This document shows positions 33,318-41,223 of a DNA stretch of 47,795 nt, one piece after another. The stretch is from Myxococcales bacterium. GTDB lineage: Bacteria > Myxococcota > Myxococcia > Myxococcales > Myxococcaceae. A program made the position numbers and the translations under genes. Where the stretch lies: the NCBI GenBank assembly GCA_016191815.1, contig JACPVI010000060.1, forward strand, positions 1 through 47,795. The letters are read 5' to 3'. The notes beneath the pieces were generated by a model. The model was not told the DNA's origin, did not search any database, and worked only from the letters and a program-made list of their open reading frames with translations. The stretch's first letter is position 1; every line of letters starts with the position of its first letter.

Positions 33318-35057
33318 ATGTCCAACAGAATCCTGATCGTTGAGAGTGACGCCTCGCTTTCGCGCAACGCGCGCGGCCAGCTCGAGGGAGCCGGCTTCAC
33401 CGTCGAGGAGACCTCCGACGGGAAGGGGAGCCTGGAGCTCGTCCGCAAGCAGCGGCCGGACCTGGTGGTGCTGGCGGTCGACCTCCCCGCCGGGCAGAAC
33501 GGCTACATCATCTGCGGCAAGCTGAAGAAGGACGACGAGCTCAAGGCCACTTTGGTGATCATCGTCGGAGACCCCAAGGGCTTCGACCAGCACAGGAAGC
33601 TCAAGACGAGGGCCGACGACTACCTGCCGAAGCCGTTGGATCTCCAGCGCCTAGTGGAAGCGGCCGGAGGTCTCATCGGCTTCCCCGATCCACCCGAGGG
33701 GGAGGTGGTCGACGAGAGCCTGAGCCTGTCGGACCTGGTCGAGGACGAAGAGCCGAGCACCGGCGAGTTCCAGCCCGAGGAGATAGCCGTCGTCCCCGAG
33801 ACGGTGCATGGCGACCCGGAGCTGGACATGCTGGACGCCGCCTTCGACGACATCTCCGGCGGCCGCCCGGCCCCCGCCGAGCAGGAGGCGGAGGAGATCC
33901 CGGTGAAGCTCGAGGAGGAGGAGGTTTCCGCCTTGAACAACATCGCCGAGGAGTCCGCCCCCGGCGAGGCCTTCGACGACGATCAGAAGACGCAGATCTT
34001 CCTGCCCGACGAGGGGAGCGAGGCTCCTGCCCGGCCCCCGGCGTCGCCTCCTCCGCCCCCGCCGGCCCCTGCCCGCGCCCAAGTCGCGCCGATGCCCTTT
34101 TCCAGGTCGGCGGGACCGGCCGACGGCGAGTTGCGGGAGCTAAGGGCCAAGGTGACGCAGCTCACCGGCTCGCTGGAGGACGCCAACACCAGGCTCTCCG
34201 AGCAGGAGGCGCGCATCCGGGGCCTGGAGGACGAGCTTTCCTCCAAGACCGCCGAGCTGGAGGCCACCAGGTCGGGCGGCGGCAAGCACGACAAGGAGTT
34301 CTTCGCCCTCAAGGACCAGGGGACCAAGAAGGACAAAGAGATCCTCCGCCTCAAGAGCGAGCTGAACGAGAAGGAAAAGGAGCTGGTGGAGCGCCAGGAG
34401 CGGGAGAACCAGCTCGAGCAGCAGCTCTCCGAGGCGCAGGGCGAGCAGGCGCGCAAGGATGCTCAGCTCAGGGCACAGTCCTCCAAGGTGGACCAGCTCT
34501 CGGCCGAGAGGAAGCGGATGGATTCCCAGCTCTCCTCGGCGAAGGAGGAGGCCCGCAGCGCCGGGGCGCAGCTTTCGGAGCTGGAGGGCGATCTCCAGTC
34601 CGCCCAGGATCGGCTGAGGTCGGTCGAGTCCGAGCTGGATCAGCTGCGCGAGGCGCGCGATTCGGCGGAGTCGCAGATCCGCCAGGCGCGCGAGGAGGCC
34701 GAGGAGCTGCAGCGCAAGCTGAATTCTTCGGCGGGCGAGACGGACTCCGCCCAGCGCGAGGCGGAGGAGCTGAGGAGCCAGCTCGAGTCGGTGCAGTCGG
34801 ACCTGGACGCGACCAAGGGCCAGCTCACCTCGCAGGCGACCGCCTTCGCCGAGGAGATGGCCGGGCTGCGCAAGCGCATCGGCGAGATGGAGGAGGCGAG
34901 CGCCAAGTACGAGGAGCGGGTGGGCAAGCTCTACGGCCGCGTGAAGGACGGCGAGAAGCTGCGGGAGAAGACCAAGAAGGCGCTCTCCATCGCGCTCCAG
35001 CTGCTCGACGAGCAGACCGGAGGCAACCTCGACCTGGACGAAGAGGCGGCGGCGTAA
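33318..35057 (+). CDS. frzS: FrzS-like motility protein: pseudo-receiver plus long coiled coil
   Basis: A 579-residue protein. Residues 1-125 are a CheY-like domain very close to M. xanthus FrzS: ILIVESDASLSRNARGQLEG, TSDGKGSLELVRKQRPDLVVLAVDLPAGQNGYIICGKLKKDDELK. The Asp D55 remains, but the switch Thr/Ser is absent (VIIVGDPKGF), as in FrzS, where the domain is not regulated by phosphorylation. Residues about 125-270 are acidic and Pro-rich. Residues 275-550 are a continuous coiled coil rich in Glu, Gln, Lys and Ala. FrzS moves between cell poles and supports type IV pilus (S) motility. ATG at 33318; it lies 122 bases after the anti-sigma gene, so probably has its own promoter. Confidence 0.93.
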   Translation: MSNRILIVESDASLSRNARGQLEGAGFTVEETSDGKGSLELVRKQRPDLVVLAVDLPAGQNGYIICGKLKKDDELKATLVIIVGDPKGFDQHRKLKTRADDYLPKPLDLQRLVEAAGGLIGFPDPPEGEVVDESLSLSDLVEDEEPSTGEFQPEEIAVVPETVHGDPELDMLDAAFDDISGGRPAPAEQEAEEIPVKLEEEEVSALNNIAEESAPGEAFDDDQKTQIFLPDEGSEAPARPPASPPPPPPAPARAQVAPMPFSRSAGPADGELRELRAKVTQLTGSLEDANTRLSEQEARIRGLEDELSSKTAELEATRSGGGKHDKEFFALKDQGTKKDKEILRLKSELNEKEKELVERQERENQLEQQLSEAQGEQARKDAQLRAQSSKVDQLSAERKRMDSQLSSAKEEARSAGAQLSELEGDLQSAQDRLRSVESELDQLREARDSAESQIRQAREEAEELQRKLNSSAGETDSAQREAEELRSQLESVQSDLDATKGQLTSQATAFAEEMAGLRKRIGEMEEASAKYEERVGKLYGRVKDGEKLREKTKKALSIALQLLDEQTGGNLDLDEEAAA

Positions 35058-35126
35058 GGGTCCGGTTCGGGCTGCGGTCGCGTTCAGGCCCGGCGGAGCC
35101 GAAGCCCTGCCGCGGGAAGGGCCCGG

Positions 35127-36269
35127 TCAGTGCTTCGGGCCGGACGGGGCGTTCTTCTTGTCCACCATCTTCTTGGCGTGCGTCTGCACCGCGTTGGGCA
35201 CGTTCTTGTCCCGCGCCAGGGACTTCACGTCGCTCTCCCGGAGCGTGGCGAGGAAGCGGATGGCGATCGCCTGAGGGACCTTCGGGTTCTTCACCAGCGC
35301 GAGCTTGATCGGATACATCTTGGTCCACTCGCGGTCGCTGTAGACGACCCGCAGCACTTCGTCGTGCATGGCGCGGTTGTTGGCCGCCGCCATCACCTCG
35401 CCGTCGGTGACGCGCGGGCTGCGGATCACCGCCACCGCCACCAGCTTGTTGGCGTCGCGCAAGAGCAGGCCCCTCGCTTCCTTGTTGCCCCGCGAGGCCA
35501 GCTTGATCTTCTCGGCGATGCTCATCTTGCTGACCCGCTGGGTTGCGTTGAGGCGCTTCCCCTCCTCCATCGGCGAGGCGGACTCGTCGGCCAGCTCGGA
35601 GTACTCACCGAGGATCTCGTCCGCGGTGGGCCCGGGGTCCGGTGGGTTCTCCGCCGCTTCGGGGCCGAAGAGGCGGACCCTTGCCTCCTTCATCTGCGGC
35701 ACGTCCGCGAGCACCAGCCCGCTGCGCACCGAGAAGTCGCAGGTCCGGTCGATCAGCGCCGGCGTGGCGTTCGGGTTCAAGCACAGCTGGCGGACGATGT
35801 CTTCGTGCCGGAGCAGGCGGAGCTGGTTCTCGCCGATGATCTCCGCAGCCTTGACGCCGCACTTGCTCGCCACCGCCGCCACCGCCTCATCGGGGGTGCT
35901 GGCGTTGAGGATCAGCATCTCCGCGTAGGCGTCGTTGCCTCCCAGCCGCCCGAGGAAAAAGCCCAGCACCGGAGGCTTCACCCCCTCGTCCCTTAGCGCC
36001 GGGGCGAGGATCCGGTCCGGCAGTGTCACGGACGACTTCTCGGCCGTCTGCCGCACGCCCTCGTCCGGATCGAAGGTCAAGATGAACAAGGCCGCCAACA
36101 TGTCCGCCGGAGACAGCGGCGCCAGCGCCTTGGCGGCCATCATCCGCAGTGGCACCGGACCCTTTGAGTCGACGTACTTGCGCATGTTCGGCGGCAGCGC
36201 CTCGGCGGAGATGGGGCAGGCGGCGGGCGCCGGCGCCTCGGCGGCGGCGACTTCGGGCGTCTCGCTCAT
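35127..36269 (-). CDS. Conserved helical-repeat protein of unknown function
   Basis: A 380-residue cytoplasmic protein. It reads as alternating short helices: [109 protein letters not shown], and later [35 protein letters not shown]. This suggests a HEAT/DUF2336-like superhelix. I do not recognise a function. The ATG at 36269 overlaps the coaX stop (ATGA) and follows GGGAGGAACG, so the two are translationally coupled. It converges with frzS. Confidence 0.8.
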   Translation of the reverse strand: MSETPEVAAAEAPAPAACPISAEALPPNMRKYVDSKGPVPLRMMAAKALAPLSPADMLAALFILTFDPDEGVRQTAEKSSVTLPDRILAPALRDEGVKPPVLGFFLGRLGGNDAYAEMLILNASTPDEAVAAVASKCGVKAAEIIGENQLRLLRHEDIVRQLCLNPNATPALIDRTCDFSVRSGLVLADVPQMKEARVRLFGPEAAENPPDPGPTADEILGEYSELADESASPMEEGKRLNATQRVSKMSIAEKIKLASRGNKEARGLLLRDANKLVAVAVIRSPRVTDGEVMAAANNRAMHDEVLRVVYSDREWTKMYPIKLALVKNPKVPQAIAIRFLATLRESDVKSLARDKNVPNAVQTHAKKMVDKKNAPSGPKH

Positions 36270-37030
36270 GCGTTCCTCCCGTAGATGATGCGCAGGCCCT
36301 CCAGGGTCAGAAACTCGTCCACCTCGGAGATGGCCTTCGACTCGCCGGCGATGAGCGGCGCCAGTCCGCCGGTGGCCACCACCTTCACCTGGAAACCGAG
36401 CTCCTTCTGCATCCGCTCGCAGATCCCGTCCACCAGCCCGACATAGCCGAACACCAGGCCGGACTGCATCGAGTGCACCGTGTTGCGGCCGACTACGTGA
36501 GGGGGACGCTCCAGCTCCACCCGAGGCAGCTTGGAGGCGCTCTTGAACAGCGCCTCCATCGAGATGGCCACCCCCGGGCAGATCGAGCCTCCCAGGTACT
36601 CGCCCTTGGGGTTCACCGCGTCGAAGGTGGTGGCGGTGCCGAAGTCCACCACGATCAGCCCGGTCCGGTGCTTCTCGAACGCCGCCACCGCGTTCACGAT
36701 GCGATCCGCGCCCACCTCGCGCGGGTTGTCGTAGAGGATCGGCATCCCGGTCTTCACTCCCGGGCCCACGAAGAGCGGCCTGGCGCGGAAGTACCGCTCG
36801 GCCATCGTCTCCAGATGGAGCTGCAGCGGCGGCACCACGCTGGAGACGGCGATGGCGTCGATCGAATTGGGCGCCACCTTGGAGAAGGAGAACAGCTCGA
36901 ACAGCTGGATGCCCCACTCGTCCGAGGTGCGGCGCACGTGCGTCTCCACGCGCCAGTGGTCGACCAGCCTCTTGCCGTCGTACACCCCGAGCACGGTGTT
37001 GGTGTTTCCGACGTCGATGACCAGGAGCAT
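36266..37030 (-). CDS. coaX: Type III pantothenate kinase
   Basis: A 254-residue protein of normal CoaX length. It phosphorylates pantothenate, the first step of coenzyme A synthesis. Visible marks are the N-terminal phosphate loop [18 protein letters not shown], the [13 protein letters not shown] motif, [13 protein letters not shown] and [16 protein letters not shown], all shared with the ASKHA-fold type III enzymes. ATG at 37030, 23 bases after the birA stop. The order birA-coaX is common in bacteria, which supports both calls. Confidence 0.96.
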   Translation of the reverse strand: MLLVIDVGNTNTVLGVYDGKRLVDHWRVETHVRRTSDEWGIQLFELFSFSKVAPNSIDAIAVSSVVPPLQLHLETMAERYFRARPLFVGPGVKTGMPILYDNPREVGADRIVNAVAAFEKHRTGLIVVDFGTATTFDAVNPKGEYLGGSICPGVAISMEALFKSASKLPRVELERPPHVVGRNTVHSMQSGLVFGYVGLVDGICERMQKELGFQVKVVATGGLAPLIAGESKAISEVDEFLTLEGLRIIYGRNA

Positions 37031-37053
37031 GTCGGGCGGAGAATACCCGGTCT

Positions 37054-38058
37054 CTACCGCCGTGACCTCACCTGCTCCACGTCGCCGGCCAGGACGCGCT
37101 CCACCGTGCCGTCCCCCAACCGGACCACCAGCGCGCCCGCTTCGTCCACGTCCTCCGCCACTCCCCGCAGCTCGCGCCGCTCGGCCTTCACCAAGACCTC
37201 GCGCCCGAGCGTGGAGGACAGCTTCCGCCAGGCGTCCCGCACGAGCCCGAAGCCCTGCTCAGAGTACAGGTCCAGCCACTGTTCCAGGCGGGTCCACAGC
37301 GCGGCGGTGAACAGCGCCCTGGGCACCCGCTGCCCGCGCGCGAGGAAGACCGAAGTCGCGCTTTGGCGAAGCTCGTCCGGGAAGTCGCGCTCCTGGGCGT
37401 TCAGGTTCACGCCGATCCCCAGGATCACGTGCTGGACCCGATCCGGATCCGCGGTCAGCTCGGTGAGGATCCCGCCGATCTTCTTCCCCTCCACGTGGAG
37501 ATCGTTGGGCCACTTGATCTCCGCCTTCACCCCGGAGTCCCGCAAGCTCTCCGCCACCGCCACCGCGGCGAGCAAGGTCAGCTCCGGGGCGCGCTGCGGA
37601 GGAAGCTCGGGGCGCAGCACCACCGAGAAGTAGAGGTTGAGCCCCGCGGGCGACTCCCACCTCCGGCCCCGCCGGCCCCTCCCCTCGGTCTGCTGGTCGG
37701 CGATCACCACCTCGCCGTGGAAGGCGCCCTCCACGGCCAGCCGCTTGGCGGTCTCGCTGGTGGAGCGCAGGCTGTCGAAGTAGTGGATGGTGCGGCCGAT
37801 GTCGTGGGTGGAGAGCAGCGGCGTCAGCTCGAGCGCGGTCAACCGGTCGGGGATCTCCACCAGCCGGTATCCCCTCGCGGGCGCCGCGTCGATGCGGTAG
37901 CCCATCCGCCGCAAGGACTCCACCACCTTCCACACCGCCGCGCGCGAGAGGCCCAGCTTGTCGGAGAGCGCCTCCCCCGAGGTGAACTCCTCTCCCCCCT
38001 CTACCAGGAAGGAGAGGATGAGCTCCTCGTTCGACAGCCCGACCGCCTCGGTGGACAC
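37054..38058 (-). CDS. birA: Biotin-[acetyl-CoA-carboxylase] ligase, with N-terminal HTH
   Basis: A 334-residue protein. Residues 1-65 are a winged helix-turn-helix ([42 protein letters not shown]), so this may also be a repressor of biotin genes. The catalytic domain shows [56 protein letters not shown] and LGIGVNLN. It makes biotinyl-AMP and transfers biotin to carboxyl carrier proteins. The GTG at 38058 is preferred because GAGG lies five bases before it; a GTG at 38097 would add 13 residues. Confidence 0.95.
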   Translation of the reverse strand: MSTEAVGLSNEELILSFLVEGGEEFTSGEALSDKLGLSRAAVWKVVESLRRMGYRIDAAPARGYRLVEIPDRLTALELTPLLSTHDIGRTIHYFDSLRSTSETAKRLAVEGAFHGEVVIADQQTEGRGRRGRRWESPAGLNLYFSVVLRPELPPQRAPELTLLAAVAVAESLRDSGVKAEIKWPNDLHVEGKKIGGILTELTADPDRVQHVILGIGVNLNAQERDFPDELRQSATSVFLARGQRVPRALFTAALWTRLEQWLDLYSEQGFGLVRDAWRKLSSTLGREVLVKAERRELRGVAEDVDEAGALVVRLGDGTVERVLAGDVEQVRSRR

Positions 38059-38145
38059 GCGCGCCTCACGCTGAGCCTCACAAGCTAACGACCCCACCTC
38101 GACCGGTCAACGCTCAGCGCGCGCACAGAGGCGCACATCGCGCTT

Positions 38146-39450
38146 TCACGGCTCTTCGATCGGCACCACGCAAGTGGCGGCCTTGGTGCTGTGGAGCTGG
38201 TTGATCCACTCCACCGCCGCGCGCAGGTCGGCCTCCCGGGCGGCGTGGGTGAAGACCACGATGGTGGCGCTCTCGCCAGGCCTGGGCTTGGGTTGCACCA
38301 CCGAGGCGATGCTCACGCCCTTCTCGCCGAGGACTCCGGCGATCCGCCCCAGCACCCCGGGCTCGTCGGCCACGGTGAAGCGCAGGTAGAAGGCGGCTTC
38401 GCGCGCGCCCGCCGGCTTGACCGGGATGTCCGAGAGGTTCGGCGGGCACGGCAGCGGCAACCGCCCCGACACCCCGGCGAGGAGGTTCCTGCAGATGTCG
38501 ATGATGTCCGAGACCACTGCGCTCCCGGTGGGCAGCGCCCCCGCGCCCTGGCCATAGAAGAGCGAGCTTCCGAGCGCGGCCGACTTGAGCAGGACCGCGT
38601 TGAAGGCCCCGCGGACCTCGGCGAGCGGGCTCTTCTGTGGCAACAGGGCCGGGTGGACTCGAGCGTCGATCGAACCGTCCGCTCCCTTCCGGGCCACCGC
38701 GAGCAGCTTGAGCACGTAGCCCGCGCCTTCGGACATCTGGAAGTCGACCGGGAGCAGACCCTCGATGCCTTCGGTGGGCACCTGCTCGGGCCGCACCCGG
38801 GCCATGAAGGCGAGCGAGGTGAGGAGCGAAAGCTTCTGCGCCGCGTCCTGCCCGGAGACATCCAGGGTGGGATCGGCCTCGGCGTAGCCCAGCTTCCGGG
38901 CTCGCTCCATCGCGGCGGCGTAGCCTTCGCCCTCCTCCGCCATCGCGGTGAGGATGAAGTTGGTGGTGCCGTTGACGATGCCCACCAGGCTCTCGATCCG
39001 GTCCGAGGCCAAGGCCTCGCGCAAGGTGCGGATGATCGGGATGCCGCCGCACACCGCTCCCTCGAAGTGGAGGTCCACTTCGCGCTCCAGGGCCCGCGCG
39101 AAGAGGGCCTCGCCGTGCAGCGAGAGCAGCGCCTTGTTGGCGGTGACCAGGTGGCGGCCGGAGTCGATCGCCCGGCGGCACACCTCGGCGGCGAAATCCA
39201 CCCCGCCGATCAGCTCCACCACCACCGACACTCCGGGATCGGCAAAGGCCCTCTCCGGGTCGGCGGTGACGATTCCCGGCGGAAGCTCCTCCGGGCGCTC
39301 CTTGTGCGGATCGCGCACCACCACGTGCCGGACCCGGACCCTGGCCCCGAGGCGCCGCTCGATGTCCCGGGCGTGATCTCGAAGGATCCGGTACGAGCCC
39401 AGGCCCACGTTGCCCAGGCCGAACAGCGCGACACCGATCTCCCTGGTCAC
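38146..39450 (-). CDS. hom: Homoserine dehydrogenase
   Basis: A 434-residue protein. It reduces aspartate semialdehyde to homoserine, for threonine and methionine. The N-terminal Rossmann motif reads VALFGLGNVGLGSYRIL; the catalytic core shows GRHLVTANKALLSLHG, FEGAVCGGIPIIRTLRE, IVGIVNGTTNFILTAM and LGYAEADPTLDVSGQDAAQKLSLL. A C-terminal ACT domain (LRFTVADEPGVLGRIAGVLGEKGVSIASVVQ) implies amino-acid feedback. The GTG at 39450 overlaps the preceding lipoprotein stop as GTGA. It is the last gene of a tightly overlapping five-gene run, an unusual place for a core amino-acid gene. Confidence 0.96.
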   Translation of the reverse strand: MTREIGVALFGLGNVGLGSYRILRDHARDIERRLGARVRVRHVVVRDPHKERPEELPPGIVTADPERAFADPGVSVVVELIGGVDFAAEVCRRAIDSGRHLVTANKALLSLHGEALFARALEREVDLHFEGAVCGGIPIIRTLREALASDRIESLVGIVNGTTNFILTAMAEEGEGYAAAMERARKLGYAEADPTLDVSGQDAAQKLSLLTSLAFMARVRPEQVPTEGIEGLLPVDFQMSEGAGYVLKLLAVARKGADGSIDARVHPALLPQKSPLAEVRGAFNAVLLKSAALGSSLFYGQGAGALPTGSAVVSDIIDICRNLLAGVSGRLPLPCPPNLSDIPVKPAGAREAAFYLRFTVADEPGVLGRIAGVLGEKGVSIASVVQPKPRPGESATIVVFTHAAREADLRAAVEWINQLHSTKAATCVVPIEEP

Positions 39451-40028
39451 GGCGCGCCGCTCTTCGCCGGCCTGGCGAGCTGGTACTCGCGCAGGGCGAG
39501 GTTCGTCTGGGGAATGCGCTTGCCGTCCGACTCGGCGAACACCGACATCCGCACCAGGCCGACCCCGGGCGCGAAGGTCATCTCGTTCACCAGCGTCACC
39601 TTCTCGTCGATGCGGTTGCGCCCCTCGACCCTTACGCAGCGCTCGAAGTGGCCGGCCGGGGTCTCGCAGGAGAGCCCCGCCTCCAGCACCCGGTAGTGCT
39701 CCACCGAGGAGACCGACACCACGTTGGTCCAGGTCCCCCCTGCCTCCAGCGGTTCCCTGAGGAGATAGCGCTTGTCGTCGCGCACGCCGAAGGCGTCGGC
39801 GGTGAGCCGCGCCCCTTCGCTGTCCACGAAGAAGCCGCCGTCCAGCTTGACCACCTCGATGCGGCGCTCGAGCTTCCCTCCGAGGAAGGTGCCCTCGTAG
39901 ATCCACCGGTTCCCCACCGCGAGCGGGTAGTACTGCGCCGGGTCCAGCCGGTCCTTCTCGGGTAGGTCCTGCTTGCGCGCGCAGGCGAGCGCAAAGGCGA
40001 GGAGGCACAGCGCGATGGGCGACTTCAT
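39447..40028 (-). CDS. Lipoprotein of unknown function
   Basis: A 193-residue protein with a lipoprotein signal (IALCLLAFALAC, Cys at residue 16). The mature part starts YYPLAVGNRWIYEGTFLGGKLERRIEVV, a pattern often seen in secreted beta-sheet proteins of Myxococcota, and continues with strands such as YRVLEAGLSCETPAGHFERCVRVEGRNR and the final EMTFAPGVGLVRMSVF. I know no function for it. The ATG at 40028 overlaps the upstream stop (ATGA) and its own stop overlaps hom (GTGA). Confidence 0.8.
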   Translation of the reverse strand: MKSPIALCLLAFALACARKQDLPEKDRLDPAQYYPLAVGNRWIYEGTFLGGKLERRIEVVKLDGGFFVDSEGARLTADAFGVRDDKRYLLREPLEAGGTWTNVVSVSSVEHYRVLEAGLSCETPAGHFERCVRVEGRNRIDEKVTLVNEMTFAPGVGLVRMSVFAESDGKRIPQTNLALREYQLARPAKSGAP

Positions 40029-40981
40029 GGTGTCTTTTGTCCCTTGGGCGCCTCGGTGCGCGCCCCCTTGGAGCGGTTCTTCCGCGCGGTGAGCTCGGCG
40101 AGGGCCTGCTCCGCGGCAGCGCGGATGTCGGGGTGATCGTGCCCCTGCGCCACCGTGTAGAGGTAGGCCTCGGCCTCGGCTCCGCCCAGCTCGCTCACCG
40201 CGAAGAGCACCTCGCGCTGGAATATTAGGTTTCTCGCCCGGCCGAGGTCGATCATCGCCGGCACGGCCCGCTGCTCCTTGAGCTCGATGAGCGCCCCCAT
40301 GGCGCGGCGCACCTCGTCGAGGTCCGAGCTGCCGAGCTTCTCGATCAAGGCCTCTGCCACTTTGGGGTTCCTCCGGTCGGTGAGCACGCGGATCGCCGCC
40401 TCTTTCTCGCCGCCCTTGCCCGCGAGGTCCTTCAACAGCTCGCCCTCGGGCTTCGCCGCCGCGACGAGCAACAGGTGCGAGGAGCTCACCAGCTCCCCGA
40501 GCACCTGGGCGAGGGCCTGGCGGGCGGCCTCCTGGCGCTCGTCCAGTCCGTCGCCGGCGAGCTTGGCCTCGCCGGTGGCTTCGACGTCCCAGCGGGCCGA
40601 GGTCGGTCCGCCGGAGGAGACCGAGAGCTGCGCGGCGACGACCGCGTGCGCGCCCTGGCCCTGACCCCTCTCCTCCTCGCGGGCGGGAGCCACCTCGAGG
40701 GAGAGGCGCAGCGGAGTCGAGGCCGCTTTGCGCCTCCGTTCCAGGGAGAGGTCGAACTTGCCGTGCGCTGCGAGCCGGTCGAGCAGGAGCTGACGGACCT
40801 GAGCGGCGGAGAGCCCGAGCAGCGGATCGCCCTCCACCACCTTCACCTCGACGCGGTCCACCAGGTACCTGTCCTCGGCGCGCTTGCAGCCGGGAACCGT
40901 TGCAAGGAAGAGCGCGAGCGCCACCCCGCACGGCCGGCGGCCGGAGCGAAACGCGGGGGAGATGGGCTTCGCGTGCCCCAT
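40025..40981 (-). CDS. Lipoprotein with C-terminal HEAT-like repeats
   Basis: A 318-residue protein. Residues to about 32 form a lipoprotein signal (VALALFLATVPGC). The middle (residues 40-190) is a mixed alpha/beta domain with SAAQVRQLLLDRLAAHGKFDLSL and a charged loop. From about 205, helical pairs of HEAT type follow: KEAAIRVLTDRRNPKVAEALIEKLGSSDLDEVRRAMGALIELKEQRAVPAMIDL and IFQREVLFAVSELGGAEAEAYLYTVAQGHDHPDIRAAAEQALAEL. A basic tail ends the protein. It probably faces the periplasm, anchored to a membrane. ATG at 40981 directly abuts the stop of the 76-residue ORF. Confidence 0.82.
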   Translation of the reverse strand: MGHAKPISPAFRSGRRPCGVALALFLATVPGCKRAEDRYLVDRVEVKVVEGDPLLGLSAAQVRQLLLDRLAAHGKFDLSLERRRKAASTPLRLSLEVAPAREEERGQGQGAHAVVAAQLSVSSGGPTSARWDVEATGEAKLAGDGLDERQEAARQALAQVLGELVSSSHLLLVAAAKPEGELLKDLAGKGGEKEAAIRVLTDRRNPKVAEALIEKLGSSDLDEVRRAMGALIELKEQRAVPAMIDLGRARNLIFQREVLFAVSELGGAEAEAYLYTVAQGHDHPDIRAAAEQALAELTARKNRSKGARTEAPKGQKTP

Positions 40982-41212
40982 CTAGGCCGCGTGAGACGAG
41001 TCCAGACCCGAACTGCACGTGGACTTCGACCAGGTCATGGACGTCGACCAGGTCGTTGACGTGAACGTGGTCGGCGACGGCGACGTGAACGGCGGCGGCG
41101 ACGTGATCGGCGGCGGCCAGGTGAACGGCGGCGGCGTCTCGTCCACGACCACGTCGCCGTCGCCGTCAAGGTCCACCTCAACGTCCACGTTCACGAATGA
41201 CTCGCGACTCAT
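40982..41212 (-). CDS. 76-residue ORF with an EF-hand-like loop and Pro/Thr/Ser-rich tail
   Basis: This frame fills the gap between two minus-strand genes: its ATG (41212) is 11 bases after the HARE-HTH gene and its TAG abuts the next ATG. Residues about 8-27 read VNVDVEVDLDGDGDVVVDET; the piece DLDGDGDVVVDE fits the 12-residue calcium loop DxDxDGxxxxxE. A repetitive Pro/Thr/Ser/Trp-rich tail follows (TWPPPITSPPP, then TSTTWSTSMTWSKST). There is no signal peptide. The opposite strand also reads as a repetitive frame (VDVNVVGDGDVNGGG), so the repeat DNA could simply be non-coding. Reality of the protein is uncertain; placement and high G+C at third codon positions favour it. Confidence 0.45.
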   Translation of the reverse strand: MSRESFVNVDVEVDLDGDGDVVVDETPPPFTWPPPITSPPPFTSPSPTTFTSTTWSTSMTWSKSTCSSGLDSSHAA

Positions 41213-41223
41213 GTGGCTCCGCT

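Noticed and set aside
38146-40008. 620-codon version of the hom frame
   Set aside because: The Rossmann motif starts right after the GTG at 39450; upstream residues overlap the lipoprotein gene and are Arg/Gly-rich.
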